From: Actinomycetes bacterium
Lineage (GTDB): Bacteria; Actinomycetota; Humimicrobiia; Humimicrobiales; Humimicrobiaceae
Direction: 5' to 3'
Length of the DNA: 13,879 nt
Assembly: GCA_030603375.1 (NCBI GenBank)
Contig: JAUVXY010000023.1
Span: forward strand, 1 to 13,879
The notes beneath the pieces are model-generated. The model was given only the letters and a program-made list of their open reading frames with translations. It searched no databases and was not told the origin of the DNA. Of this stretch, positions 8,145 through 13,879 are shown piece by piece. The first letter of the stretch is position 1; each line of letters opens with the position of its first letter. The translations under genes and the position numbers were made by a program.

Positions 8145-9095
8145 TTATTTAACAGGCACAAAACCTTCCTTTAAACCTATTTCCTGCCCATCATTGCCTA
8201 AAACAAAATCGATATAAGCCTGTCCAATATCAGTTAGTTCCTTATGAGGTGCATAAACATATAATCCTCTTGATATTGGATAGGATTCATCTTTTACCGA
8301 TTCTACCGTCGGTAAGACGCCTTCAACTTTTATAGTCTTGAGGGATTCTTCAAGATAGCCCAGCCCTATATATCCTATGGCATTATCATTTTCTTTTATT
8401 TGATTTACTATATCAGCATTTGATTGAAGTCTTAAAGCCATTTCAGAGTAATCATTGTCTTTTAAAGTCTTATCCATTTGAACTACTTTTTCCAGAAAAT
8501 ATTCACCTGTTCCTGAACTTGAATCCCTGGCTATTATAACTATTCCAGCATCCTCTCCACCCAGGTCTTTCCAATTAGTTATCTCTGCTGTATATATTTT
8601 AGAAAGCTGCTCTATGGTAAGATTCTCTATGCTAACATTGCTGCTTACTATTACTGCAATCCCGTCATAAAGAACCGTATATTCCTGAATATCAAGCCCT
8701 GCATTTTTAGCTGCTTCCATTTCTGCATCTTTTATCTGCCTTGAGGCATTTGCAAGCTCGTTTGTACCATTTATAAGATCAGCAATACCGCCTCCGGAGC
8801 CTCCGCCGTTTACGATAACTGTTCCTCCAAATTTTTCCATAAATGAAGATGCCCATGCTTCTGAAACCTGAAGCAATGTAGTGGACCCTGAAATAACCAG
8901 TTCTTTGCCTTCATAAGAAAGACCGGCTTCTTCTAATGGTTCCTCTTCTGTTTGTGATTCTCCAGATACAGCACTTTTCTCAGTTATCGCTCCCTCAGTA
9001 TTGCTGCAGCCCAATAATAGACTACTGCACAGAAATGAAATTACTGTAGCCAGACTTAGCAACGCCCAAATTTTACTTTTTCTAACTGATTTCAT
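8145..9095 (-). CDS. pstS: Phosphate-binding lipoprotein PstS
   Basis: Extracellular phosphate receptor of the Pst transporter, anchored by lipid to the outer face of the membrane. The 316-aa precursor has basic residues, a hydrophobic stretch and the lipobox LLLGC with Cys30 as the lipidation site, then a Ser/Glu-rich linker (31-60). The binding domain shows the phosphate-contact segments SGSTTL (about 69-74) and RDSSSGTGEYF, and GGGSGGG in the first lobe. AAGGAG lies 7 nt before the ATG at 9095. It is the first gene of the pst transcript and sits directly downstream of the PHO repeat array. Confidence 0.96.
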   Translation of the reverse strand: MKSVRKSKIWALLSLATVISFLCSSLLLGCSNTEGAITEKSAVSGESQTEEEPLEEAGLSYEGKELVISGSTTLLQVSEAWASSFMEKFGGTVIVNGGGSGGGIADLINGTNELANASRQIKDAEMEAAKNAGLDIQEYTVLYDGIAVIVSSNVSIENLTIEQLSKIYTAEITNWKDLGGEDAGIVIIARDSSSGTGEYFLEKVVQMDKTLKDNDYSEMALRLQSNADIVNQIKENDNAIGYIGLGYLEESLKTIKVEGVLPTVESVKDESYPISRGLYVYAPHKELTDIGQAYIDFVLGNDGQEIGLKEGFVPVK

Positions 9096-9158
9096 ACTTT
9101 ACTCCTTCCTAAAATGTTTGTTTTTATTTTATTATTGAAGTAAAGGTTAGCATATTTA

Positions 9159-9208
9159 AAATAAGGTTATGTTAAGAAAAATTTAAATAAATGTTAAAAA
9201 AATATTAA
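9159..9208 (-). promoter_or_regulatory. PHO box array: five hexamers at exact 11-bp spacing upstream of pstS
   Basis: Reading the minus strand from 9208, hexamers TTAATA, TTAACA, TTAAAT, TTAACA and TTATTT begin at 9208, 9197, 9186, 9175 and 9164. Every step is 11 bp, one helical turn. This is the known form of the Bacillus-type PhoP site (TT-A-C-A-like repeats with about 5-bp gaps). The first hexamer overlaps the phoP stop codon. The array ends about 64 bp before the pstS start, leaving room for a -10 box (TATGCT at 9154-9149 or TAAAAT nearby) and the leader. Confidence 0.75.
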
Positions 9209-9915
9209 ATACTGTTTGTCATTTTATATCCGCAGCCATGTACGGTTTTAATATATCTTTTCCCAAAATCCATGTAGGACATTTTCCCCCTGATTCGTCT
9301 TATATGTACATCCAGAGTTCTTGTATCTCCAAAATAATCATCACCCCATACCGCATTTATTAATTTCATCCGGGGTATTAGTTCGTTAAGATTTTTGAGT
9401 AATTGCAAGACAACTTCGAATTCTTTAGGATTCAAATTAATCTGCTTGCCGTCTAAAAGTATTTCATGTCTGCCTTCGTCAATGGCTAACTTTATTTTTT
9501 CAAAAACAACTTCTTTCCTAAGATGTTTTTTTGAACCTTCAATTAAGTCATTCTTAACCCTTTTGAATATATTTTTTATGCGGGCAATAAATTCTCTTAC
9601 TCCAAAAGGTTTTACAATATAATCATCCGCACCCAATTCCAATCCTAAAACCTTATCAAACTCTTCACTTTTAGCACTGAGAATAATTACCGGCACATCA
9701 GTTTTCTCTTTAATGCTCTTGCAAATATCAAAGCCATCCAGGTCAGGCAACATTAAATCCAGTACAACAAGATCGGGTTTTTTCTTTTCAAAACAATCCA
9801 GAAAACTTCTTCCATCCTTAAAACTTTTTACCTTATAGCCATTTTTTAAGAGATTATATTCTAAAATCTCTAATATATTTTCCTCATCATCAACAATATA
9901 AATTATTTTTTCCAT
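9205..9915 (-). CDS. phoP: OmpR/PhoB-family response regulator, PhoP-like
   Basis: DNA-binding transcription factor of the phosphate-starvation two-component system. The 236 aa comprise a receiver domain (1-120) with the acidic pair D9/D10, phospho-acceptor D53 in VLDLMLPD, S80 and K102 in VKPFG, then a winged-helix effector domain (about 135-233) ending in the family-typical KTVHGCGYKM. It lies 76 nt downstream of the histidine kinase and just upstream of pstS, so PhoP of the Pho regulon is the best reading. No clear Shine-Dalgarno site precedes the ATG at 9915. The PHO array begins at its stop codon, so the protein probably controls the next transcription unit directly. Confidence 0.93.
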   Translation of the reverse strand: MEKIIYIVDDEENILEILEYNLLKNGYKVKSFKDGRSFLDCFEKKKPDLVVLDLMLPDLDGFDICKSIKEKTDVPVIILSAKSEEFDKVLGLELGADDYIVKPFGVREFIARIKNIFKRVKNDLIEGSKKHLRKEVVFEKIKLAIDEGRHEILLDGKQINLNPKEFEVVLQLLKNLNELIPRMKLINAVWGDDYFGDTRTLDVHIRRIRGKMSYMDFGKRYIKTVHGCGYKMTNSI

Positions 9916-9991
9916 AGTTATCGGATATTAGATATTTATTCTTTTATAATTATTATTAGCTTATATCCCCATTCCCAATAAATAAAGTGCT

Positions 9992-11332
9992 TTAAATGCT
10001 TTTTTTAGGCAAAATTATACTGAATTTTGTTTCCTTATTTAGTGTGCTGTCAACACTTATTTCTCCATTATGAAGTTCCACAATATGCTTTACAATTGAC
10101 AAGCCAAGGCCTGAACCAATTTGTTTTGAAGATTTTAGGTTCTTGCCCCTGTAAAACCTTTGAAAAATATAAGGCAGTTCTTCCCTGTTTATCCCGATAC
10201 CATTATCCTTAAACTGCAATAAGACACTATCCTTGTTTTCCTTGATTCCTATACTTAATTTCACCCCTTTCCCGGCATAAAATATTGAATTTTCAATGAT
10301 ATTTTTTACCATTTGCCTGAATAATTCTTCATCAGTTTGGTAGTTAATGGGATCATTGCTATATTTAAAATCAACCCTTACATCATTTTGTCTTGCTAAA
10401 AAAATAAGAGAGTCAATGCTATCCTTTATTATATCAATAAGGTTATAGTCTTTCCTAAACAAAATATTTCTCTTATATTCTATGTTTGAAAGATTTAGAA
10501 TATCTTCAATTAGATAATTAAGCCTGCTAACTTCTTTTAAACTCTTTGACAAATAACTTTTAATTTTCTGGTTCCTCACTGATTCATCTCCTGCAATAGT
10601 CTCTAAAAAACCTCTTATGGAAGTAAGCGGCGTTCTCATCTCGTGGGATATATTTGCTACAAACTGGCTCCTCAGTTTTGAGAATTCTACCTCCTGAGTA
10701 ATATTTTTAAACAAAATAAGCAGATTAATATCTTTATCTTCCTCAGTTTTATTTTCTCTTATAACAGAATTCTCATTAAATAAAACTGGGATAGCTTCAA
10801 TTTCAAAGTGTATATCTTCATCGTCTCTATAAAATATTATGTTTTTCCTGTTTAATACCCGGGTTTGCAATGTCTTGATGACCAAGTTTTCGAATTGTTT
10901 ATTCTTAAAAATGAAAATTGTCTTTTTCCCTATAATCTCTTTTTTGTTTAAATGAAGAAGATTTAAAAGACTTTTATTAATTTCGAATATCTCTTTTTCA
11001 TTATTAATTACTAATACCCCTGACAAAATATTATTTAAAATTAAACTTACCAGCATAGATTTTTTATCTATAACATTTTTAAAACATTTTACTGCTTTAC
11101 CTACATCAGAAATATCTATTTCAGATTTTAAATCAATATCATCAACATCCAAATCTGGATATAGTAATCCCATTTCTTTTTTTAAAGATTTTATATTTGA
11201 TAATAATATTTTTTTGACCTTTGCCAATTTAGCACTTGAAGATTTAAACCTACTTCTATATATAAGTAAGAATATGACTAAAACAAGCACTATAACTATA
11301 GCCAAATACAAAAAGGTTTGATAAAAAATCAT
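9992..11332 (-). CDS. phoR: PhoR/SenX3-like sensor histidine kinase, single membrane segment
   Basis: Membrane-anchored kinase that autophosphorylates a histidine and passes the phosphate to the adjacent regulator. I use the ATG at 11332 (446 aa); a TTG at 11341 in frame would add three residues, and both have only a weak AAAGA ribosome site. Using the TTG numbering: one membrane span (5-28), a linker helix, a PAS-like domain (about 100-215), HisKA with phospho-acceptor H233 in ISHEMRTPLTS, N-box NIIENS (347-352), G1 DNGIGI (379-384), F-box FQRFYRG and G2 GSGLGLSIV (409-417). There is no external sensing domain, as in PhoR proteins that read phosphate through PstSCAB-PhoU. The kinase gene comes before the regulator, the reverse of the more common order. 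Confidence 0.93.
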   Translation of the reverse strand: MIFYQTFLYLAIVIVLVLVIFLLIYRSRFKSSSAKLAKVKKILLSNIKSLKKEMGLLYPDLDVDDIDLKSEIDISDVGKAVKCFKNVIDKKSMLVSLILNNILSGVLVINNEKEIFEINKSLLNLLHLNKKEIIGKKTIFIFKNKQFENLVIKTLQTRVLNRKNIIFYRDDEDIHFEIEAIPVLFNENSVIRENKTEEDKDINLLILFKNITQEVEFSKLRSQFVANISHEMRTPLTSIRGFLETIAGDESVRNQKIKSYLSKSLKEVSRLNYLIEDILNLSNIEYKRNILFRKDYNLIDIIKDSIDSLIFLARQNDVRVDFKYSNDPINYQTDEELFRQMVKNIIENSIFYAGKGVKLSIGIKENKDSVLLQFKDNGIGINREELPYIFQRFYRGKNLKSSKQIGSGLGLSIVKHIVELHNGEISVDSTLNKETKFSIILPKKSI

Positions 11333-11365
11333 AATAGGCAATCTTTTTCAATAAAGTTTTTTAAA

Positions 11366-11439
11366 TGGAGCGGGCTACGGGAATTGAACCCGCCTCTTGA
11401 GCTTGGGAAGCTCATGTACTACCAATATACTAAGCCCGC
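11366..11439 (-). tRNA. tRNA-Gly, anticodon CCC
   Basis: The minus strand folds into a full cloverleaf of 74 nt including an encoded CCA. The acceptor stem GCGGGCT/AGCCCGC has seven pairs, the D arm carries TTGGTAG, and the anticodon arm TGAGC/GCTCA holds the loop TTCCCAA. The T arm GCGGG/CCCGT surrounds TTCAATT. Discriminator U73 fits glycine. The anticodon CCC reads GGG. No terminator follows: the phoR start codon lies only 33 nt downstream on the same strand, so read-through into phoR is possible. Confidence 0.95.
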
Positions 11440-11524
11440 CTATATTCTGATCCCATATTAGTTCTTAAAATGACCTTTACCTTAATCCGTTATCTGCCTT
11501 CATTTTTGCCATTTGTTCGTTCAG

Positions 11525-12127
11525 CTACTCTTCAGTATCTTCCTGGCTTTTATCTACGGCTGCATCCTCTTTTATTTCTTCTAATTTTTCTTTTCTTTCA
11601 GGAGCTAAGCTAACTATAGTTAGCTTAGTGTTTATTATCTTAACGCCTAATTTATCTGATGCAACGTCTGAAGCTTTGTCTATTATTTCCTGCATCTTTT
11701 CAGGTATGTTCACATCGAGGTTTAATTCTACCAGCATATCTATAATAATTCCATTTGATTTCGGGCGTGCTGTTGCCCTTACATCTCCTACCCCATCTAC
11801 TTTAGTTACCTTATCCTTTATCTGTTGCGCAATTGATTCCAAAGTTATCATAGCTTTTCCTGCTTTTACTCCTGATATTATTGCTACTTTTGACTTCCTT
11901 CTGTAGAACTCCAGTACCAGCAAAAAAACACAGATTATAAATACCATAAGTAGAGCAAATGAAGAAATGTAGAGCGGTACGTCAACTTCGGGATTAAAAA
12001 TTTTCATTGCAATATCAGACCATTTAAAAATTCCTGCATCTACAAATTCATTAACCATGGAAAAAAGCGAGATAAAAGCTAAAAAGACTAATGTCGCCAC
12101 AACAATAATTTTATTAAATATATTCAT
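11525..12127 (-). CDS. amaP: AmaP-like membrane-anchored Asp23/Gls24 family protein
   Basis: Membrane protein of the alkaline-shock anchor family; in Staphylococcus AmaP holds Asp23 at the membrane in the cell-envelope stress response. I choose the ATG at 12127 (200 aa) because GGAGG lies 4 nt upstream; a frame start at 12145 would add six residues across this ribosome site. Two membrane segments are seen (about 4-26 and 52-75), then a basic stop-transfer FYRRKSK and an Asp23-like domain (about 80-180) with ITLESIAQQIKDKV and the repeat of VxxVxGVGDVRA type. The tail is highly acidic. No separate asp23 gene is next to it. A 24-bp palindrome lies inside the coding region. The precise role here is inferred from the family. 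Confidence 0.85.
   Translation of the reverse strand: MNIFNKIIVVATLVFLAFISLFSMVNEFVDAGIFKWSDIAMKIFNPEVDVPLYISSFALLMVFIICVFLLVLEFYRRKSKVAIISGVKAGKAMITLESIAQQIKDKVTKVDGVGDVRATARPKSNGIIIDMLVELNLDVNIPEKMQEIIDKASDVASDKLGVKIINTKLTIVSLAPERKEKLEEIKEDAAVDKSQEDTEE
11605..11628. repeat. 24-bp perfect palindrome within amaP
   Basis: CTAAGCTAACTA is followed immediately by its exact reverse complement, giving a two-fold symmetric site with no spacer. It codes for KLTIVSL near the end of the Asp23-like domain of AmaP, so the symmetry is carried within codons. It could be a dimeric protein site or an RNA hairpin, or chance. Confidence 0.85.
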
Positions 12128-12176
12128 ACATCCTCCTTTAGGCATTAATTAAAAAAATTATAAAATCTTCTTTAAA

Positions 12177-12204
12177 ATTATAATTACCTGCGGTAAAAAG
12201 TCAA
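12177..12204 (-). promoter_or_regulatory. Promoter of amaP (and perhaps tRNA-Gly) with inverted repeat in the spacer
   Basis: On the minus strand TTGACT (12204-12199) and TATAAT (12182-12177) are separated by 16 bp, a strong housekeeping-type promoter about 50 nt before the amaP ATG. The spacer contains the inverted repeat TTACC-TGC-GGTAA (12184-12196), placed where a repressor could block the polymerase. The repeat is short, so operator function is only a possibility. Confidence 0.6.
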
Positions 12205-12290
12205 CAAAACTAATGAGTGCTCAGGAATTAATTATGCTTTATAATTATAACCTATAAAAAAAATTAATATCTGAATTAGGAGATTATTGC

Positions 12291-12779
12291 ATGAGTTTAC
12301 AAGACAAAGACGTAAGGGAATATTTTCACCGGAGCTATACTGCAGTGGATGGGCTATGGTTTGTAAAAGTCGAAGAAAAATACGGATTTGATAAAGCCCT
12401 GAATATAGATAAGGAAGTCTGGATGATCATGCCAAAGATTCAAGCAAGATTTTTAAAATCAAAACTAAATAAGGAGAAAGGGCTCTTAGATCTTTTGGAC
12501 TGCTTTTCAGTTAAACTTGAACTGGATGGATTTAAATTTAATGTCAAAAAAGATAAAAAGTCAGTTAAGTTTATTATCAGTAATTGCCCCTGGCATAATA
12601 TAATGGCAAAATCAGGCAGAAGCCACCTCTCCGGTAATATTGGAGAAGTAATCTGCAATACCGAATATCAGGTATGGGCAAAAGAATTCGGAGACAATAT
12701 AAACTTTAAATTAGAAGGAGAAATCTGCAAAGGAGCAAAATATTGCACCATTATTTTTACAAAAAAGAAAATGAGATAA
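12291..12779 (+). CDS. DUF6125-like conserved hypothetical protein
   Basis: A soluble protein of 162 aa with no signal peptide or membrane segment. The N-terminal YFHRSYTAVDGLWFVKVEEK (11-30) followed by DKEVW is, from memory, the hallmark of the DUF6125 family found in anaerobic bacteria and archaea. The C-terminal half has CPW (99-101) and further cysteines at 122, 146 and 152, a layout reminiscent of small-ligand or metal-binding domains of the V4R/hydrolase-like type. No enzymatic function is established as far as I know. AGGAG stands 8 nt before the ATG at 12291. It is transcribed away from amaP, and the next gene on the same strand starts 57 nt after its stop. Confidence 0.8.
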   Translation: MSLQDKDVREYFHRSYTAVDGLWFVKVEEKYGFDKALNIDKEVWMIMPKIQARFLKSKLNKEKGLLDLLDCFSVKLELDGFKFNVKKDKKSVKFIISNCPWHNIMAKSGRSHLSGNIGEVICNTEYQVWAKEFGDNINFKLEGEICKGAKYCTIIFTKKKMR

Positions 12780-12836
12780 TAATTGCACTATTGGTGCGAG
12801 AAAAAGCAAAGATTATTTAATTTGGGAGAGTGACTT

Positions 12837-13412
12837 ATGACGAAGCAAGTATTTCGATTTAAGATTGTTCTTGACGATATTTTACCTCAAATATGGCGAG
12901 TGATAGAAGTTGAGAGCAACATTACGTTTTATCAGTTTCATCTCATTATCCAGGGAGCAATAGGCTGGACTAATTCACATTTGCATGAATTCAGCGAGGG
13001 AAATTTCAGAATAGGTGATACAAGCGAGGAAGTCTGTGAGTTTGGAGATCCTCCGCAATGGGAAGAAAGAGATAAGAAAATAAGCGATTATTTTTCCAAA
13101 GATAAAACAAAAATCAGTTACACGTATGATTTTGGGGATAACTGGGAACATACGATTATCCTGGAAGGCATAGAGCCAATACATAAAGGAATAGAATACC
13201 CGCGCTGTATTGACGGTGCCCGCGCGTGTCCGCCTGAAGATTGCGGATCGACACCCGGATATTGTCAACTACTCGAAATACTGGCCGACCCCAAGCATGA
13301 AGAATATAAAGAAATGAAAGAATGGGCAGGTGATTATAACCCTGAACATTTTGATAAAGAAGAAGCTACAGAGGGGATGCGAAATCCTCTGGATTTAACA
13401 GAAATGCTTTAA
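12837..13412 (+). CDS. Plasmid pRiA4b ORF-3 family protein
   Basis: A 191-aa cytoplasmic protein of the PRiA4_ORF3 family (Pfam PF07929), of unknown biochemical function and often found on mobile or accessory DNA. Family marks are PQIWR (17-21), WTNSHLHEF (44-52), YDFGDNWEH (97-105), a cysteine cluster C124, C131, C136 and C143 around CPPEDCG, and NPEHFD (168-173). Full length for the family. GGGAGAG lies 6 nt before the ATG. Its codon use looks somewhat more GC-rich than the core genes to the left, which agrees with acquisition by transfer, but this is only a visual impression. It sits between a DUF6125-like gene and a toxin-antitoxin pair. Confidence 0.9.
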   Translation: MTKQVFRFKIVLDDILPQIWRVIEVESNITFYQFHLIIQGAIGWTNSHLHEFSEGNFRIGDTSEEVCEFGDPPQWEERDKKISDYFSKDKTKISYTYDFGDNWEHTIILEGIEPIHKGIEYPRCIDGARACPPEDCGSTPGYCQLLEILADPKHEEYKEMKEWAGDYNPEHFDKEEATEGMRNPLDLTEML

Positions 13413-13427
13413 ATCAGAGTTTTCTAA

Positions 13428-13532
13428 GCGGTAAACGTTCATAGAATAATAAAAGGTAATATAAAAATAGATGTAGAAGATTATTCCAGACGTAATATTG
13501 ACACCAATCTTTCGGCGTATTACAATATGTAA
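13428..13532 (+). pseudogene. Possible degenerate ORF remnant, 34 codons without a start
   Basis: An open stretch ends in a stop at 13530-13532 and reads like protein (IKIDVEDYSRRNID and so on) but has no ATG, GTG or TTG start after the preceding in-frame stop. It overlaps the vapB promoter. It may be the tail of a lost gene, or a chance open frame. No family is recognised. Confidence 0.25.
13498..13526 (+). promoter_or_regulatory. Promoter of the vapBC-type operon
   Basis: TTGACA (13498-13503) and TACAAT (13521-13526) are separated by 17 bp, a perfect -35 box and a near-consensus -10 box. The expected start of transcription is near 13533, so the leader would be only about 15 nt. Confidence 0.75.
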
Positions 13533-13536
13533 TACG
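13516..13536. promoter_or_regulatory. Palindromic operator overlapping the -10 box of vapBC
   Basis: CGTATTAC and GTAATACG form a perfect inverted repeat of 8-bp arms around AATAT. It covers the -10 box and touches the first base of the GGAGGTGAT ribosome site. Ribbon-helix-helix antitoxins bind such sites to repress their own operon, so autoregulation is the natural reading. Confidence 0.7.
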
Positions 13537-13547
13537 GAGGTGATAAA

Positions 13548-13793
13548 ATGACAACTGTCAGATTAAATAATGAAATACGCAACAAAATTTCTGCCTTGGT
13601 TGAGATAGAAAAAACAACAAAATCAGAAATAATAAAAAAAGCAATTATCGAATACTATAAACAACACGCAAGAGATAAAAGTCCATTTGAACTTGGTAAG
13701 GATTTGTTTGGCAGATACGGCAGTGGTGAAACTCTATCAGAGAACTATAAAATGAAAATAAAGGAAAGGCTGCATGAAAAACACACTTATTGA
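13548..13793 (+). CDS. Ribbon-helix-helix (CopG-type) antitoxin, VapB-like
   Basis: An 81-aa DNA-binding antitoxin. Residues 2-6 (TTVRL) form the expected beta strand, followed by two helices (about 8-20 and 25-40, SEIIKKAIIEYY) of a MetJ/Arc/CopG fold. The C-terminal part ELGKDLFGRYGSG and LSENYK resembles the toxin-binding tail of VapB-like antitoxins paired with PIN toxins. GGAGGTGAT, an almost full anti-16S match, lies a few nt before the ATG. It overlaps the toxin gene by 20 nt and is preceded by a palindromic operator, both usual for toxin-antitoxin modules. Confidence 0.9.
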   Translation: MTTVRLNNEIRNKISALVEIEKTTKSEIIKKAIIEYYKQHARDKSPFELGKDLFGRYGSGETLSENYKMKIKERLHEKHTY

Positions 13794-13879
13794 TGCAGGT
13801 CCGCTGATAGCCTTATTTAATAAAAATGATAAATATCATGAAAAAATAAAAAAATTCATTATGGCATATGATGGGATAC
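13774..13879 (+). CDS. PIN-domain toxin, VapC-like (cut by the right edge)
   Basis: Only the first 35 codons are visible. They read MKNTLIDAGPLIALFNKND, the standard start of a VapC ribonuclease with the first metal-binding aspartate at position 7, followed by YHEKIKKFI. VapC toxins cleave RNA and are neutralised by the antitoxin encoded just upstream. The ATG overlaps the antitoxin end by 20 nt and AAAGG lies 4 nt before it. The catalytic acids in the rest of the domain are outside the window, so activity cannot be judged. Confidence 0.88.
   Translation, partial: MKNTLIDAGPLIALFNKNDKYHEKIKKFIMAYDGI

Noticed and set aside
12780..12805. GCAC/GTGC hairpin after the DUF6125-like gene as terminator
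   Set aside because: Four pairs only and no following U-tract.
1..13879. CRISPR array, insertion sequence or prophage genes
   Set aside because: No regularly spaced direct repeats with spacers, no transposase or integrase, and no terminal inverted repeats were seen.

Overview
The window is AT-rich, densely coded bacterial DNA. An AmaP/Asp23-type membrane protein, a PstS lipoprotein with a lipobox, Shine-Dalgarno sites of the AGGAGG type and a run of TTAACA-like PHO repeats point to a monoderm (Gram-positive) bacterium. An AdnAB-like pair of UvrD helicases also fits deep Actinomycetota or Bacillota-related lineages. I cannot name the taxon.

Layout. (1) Positions 1-4413, minus strand: a DNA end-processing operon. 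It holds a 50-codon small ORF, a 1048-aa UvrD-type helicase with a C-terminal PD-(D/E)XK nuclease and Fe-S cysteines, and a second UvrD-type helicase that overlaps the first by 17 nt and runs off the left edge. (2) 4350-4731: an intergenic stretch with promoters facing both ways and short degenerate ORFs. (3) 4732-5511, plus strand: pstB alone. (4) 5577-11332, minus strand: phoR, phoP, pstS, pstC, pstA and phoU in transcription order. This is a complete phosphate sensing and uptake locus apart from pstB, which lies tail-to-tail with phoU on the opposite strand. (5) tRNA-Gly(CCC) and amaP, same strand, upstream of phoR. (6) 12291-13879, plus strand: a DUF6125-like protein, a pRiA4b ORF-3 family protein, and a VapBC-type toxin-antitoxin pair whose toxin is cut by the right edge.

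How the genes work together. PstS captures phosphate outside the membrane, PstC/PstA form the channel and PstB powers it. PhoU links transporter state to the PhoR kinase, which has one membrane segment and no external sensor domain. PhoR phosphorylates PhoP. Five TTA-starting hexamers spaced exactly 11 bp apart lie between phoP and pstS and are the obvious PhoP binding site. A GU-containing stem-loop between pstS and pstC probably lets pstS be expressed above the rest.

Most of the window is conserved housekeeping biology. The less ordinary items are the separated and inverted pstB, the small ORF coupled to the helicase-nuclease operon, the unequal Walker B motifs of the two helicases, a 24-bp perfect palindrome inside amaP, the tRNA gene just upstream of phoR, and the tightly nested vapBC promoter/operator. 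I did not find clear evidence of a wholly new system.
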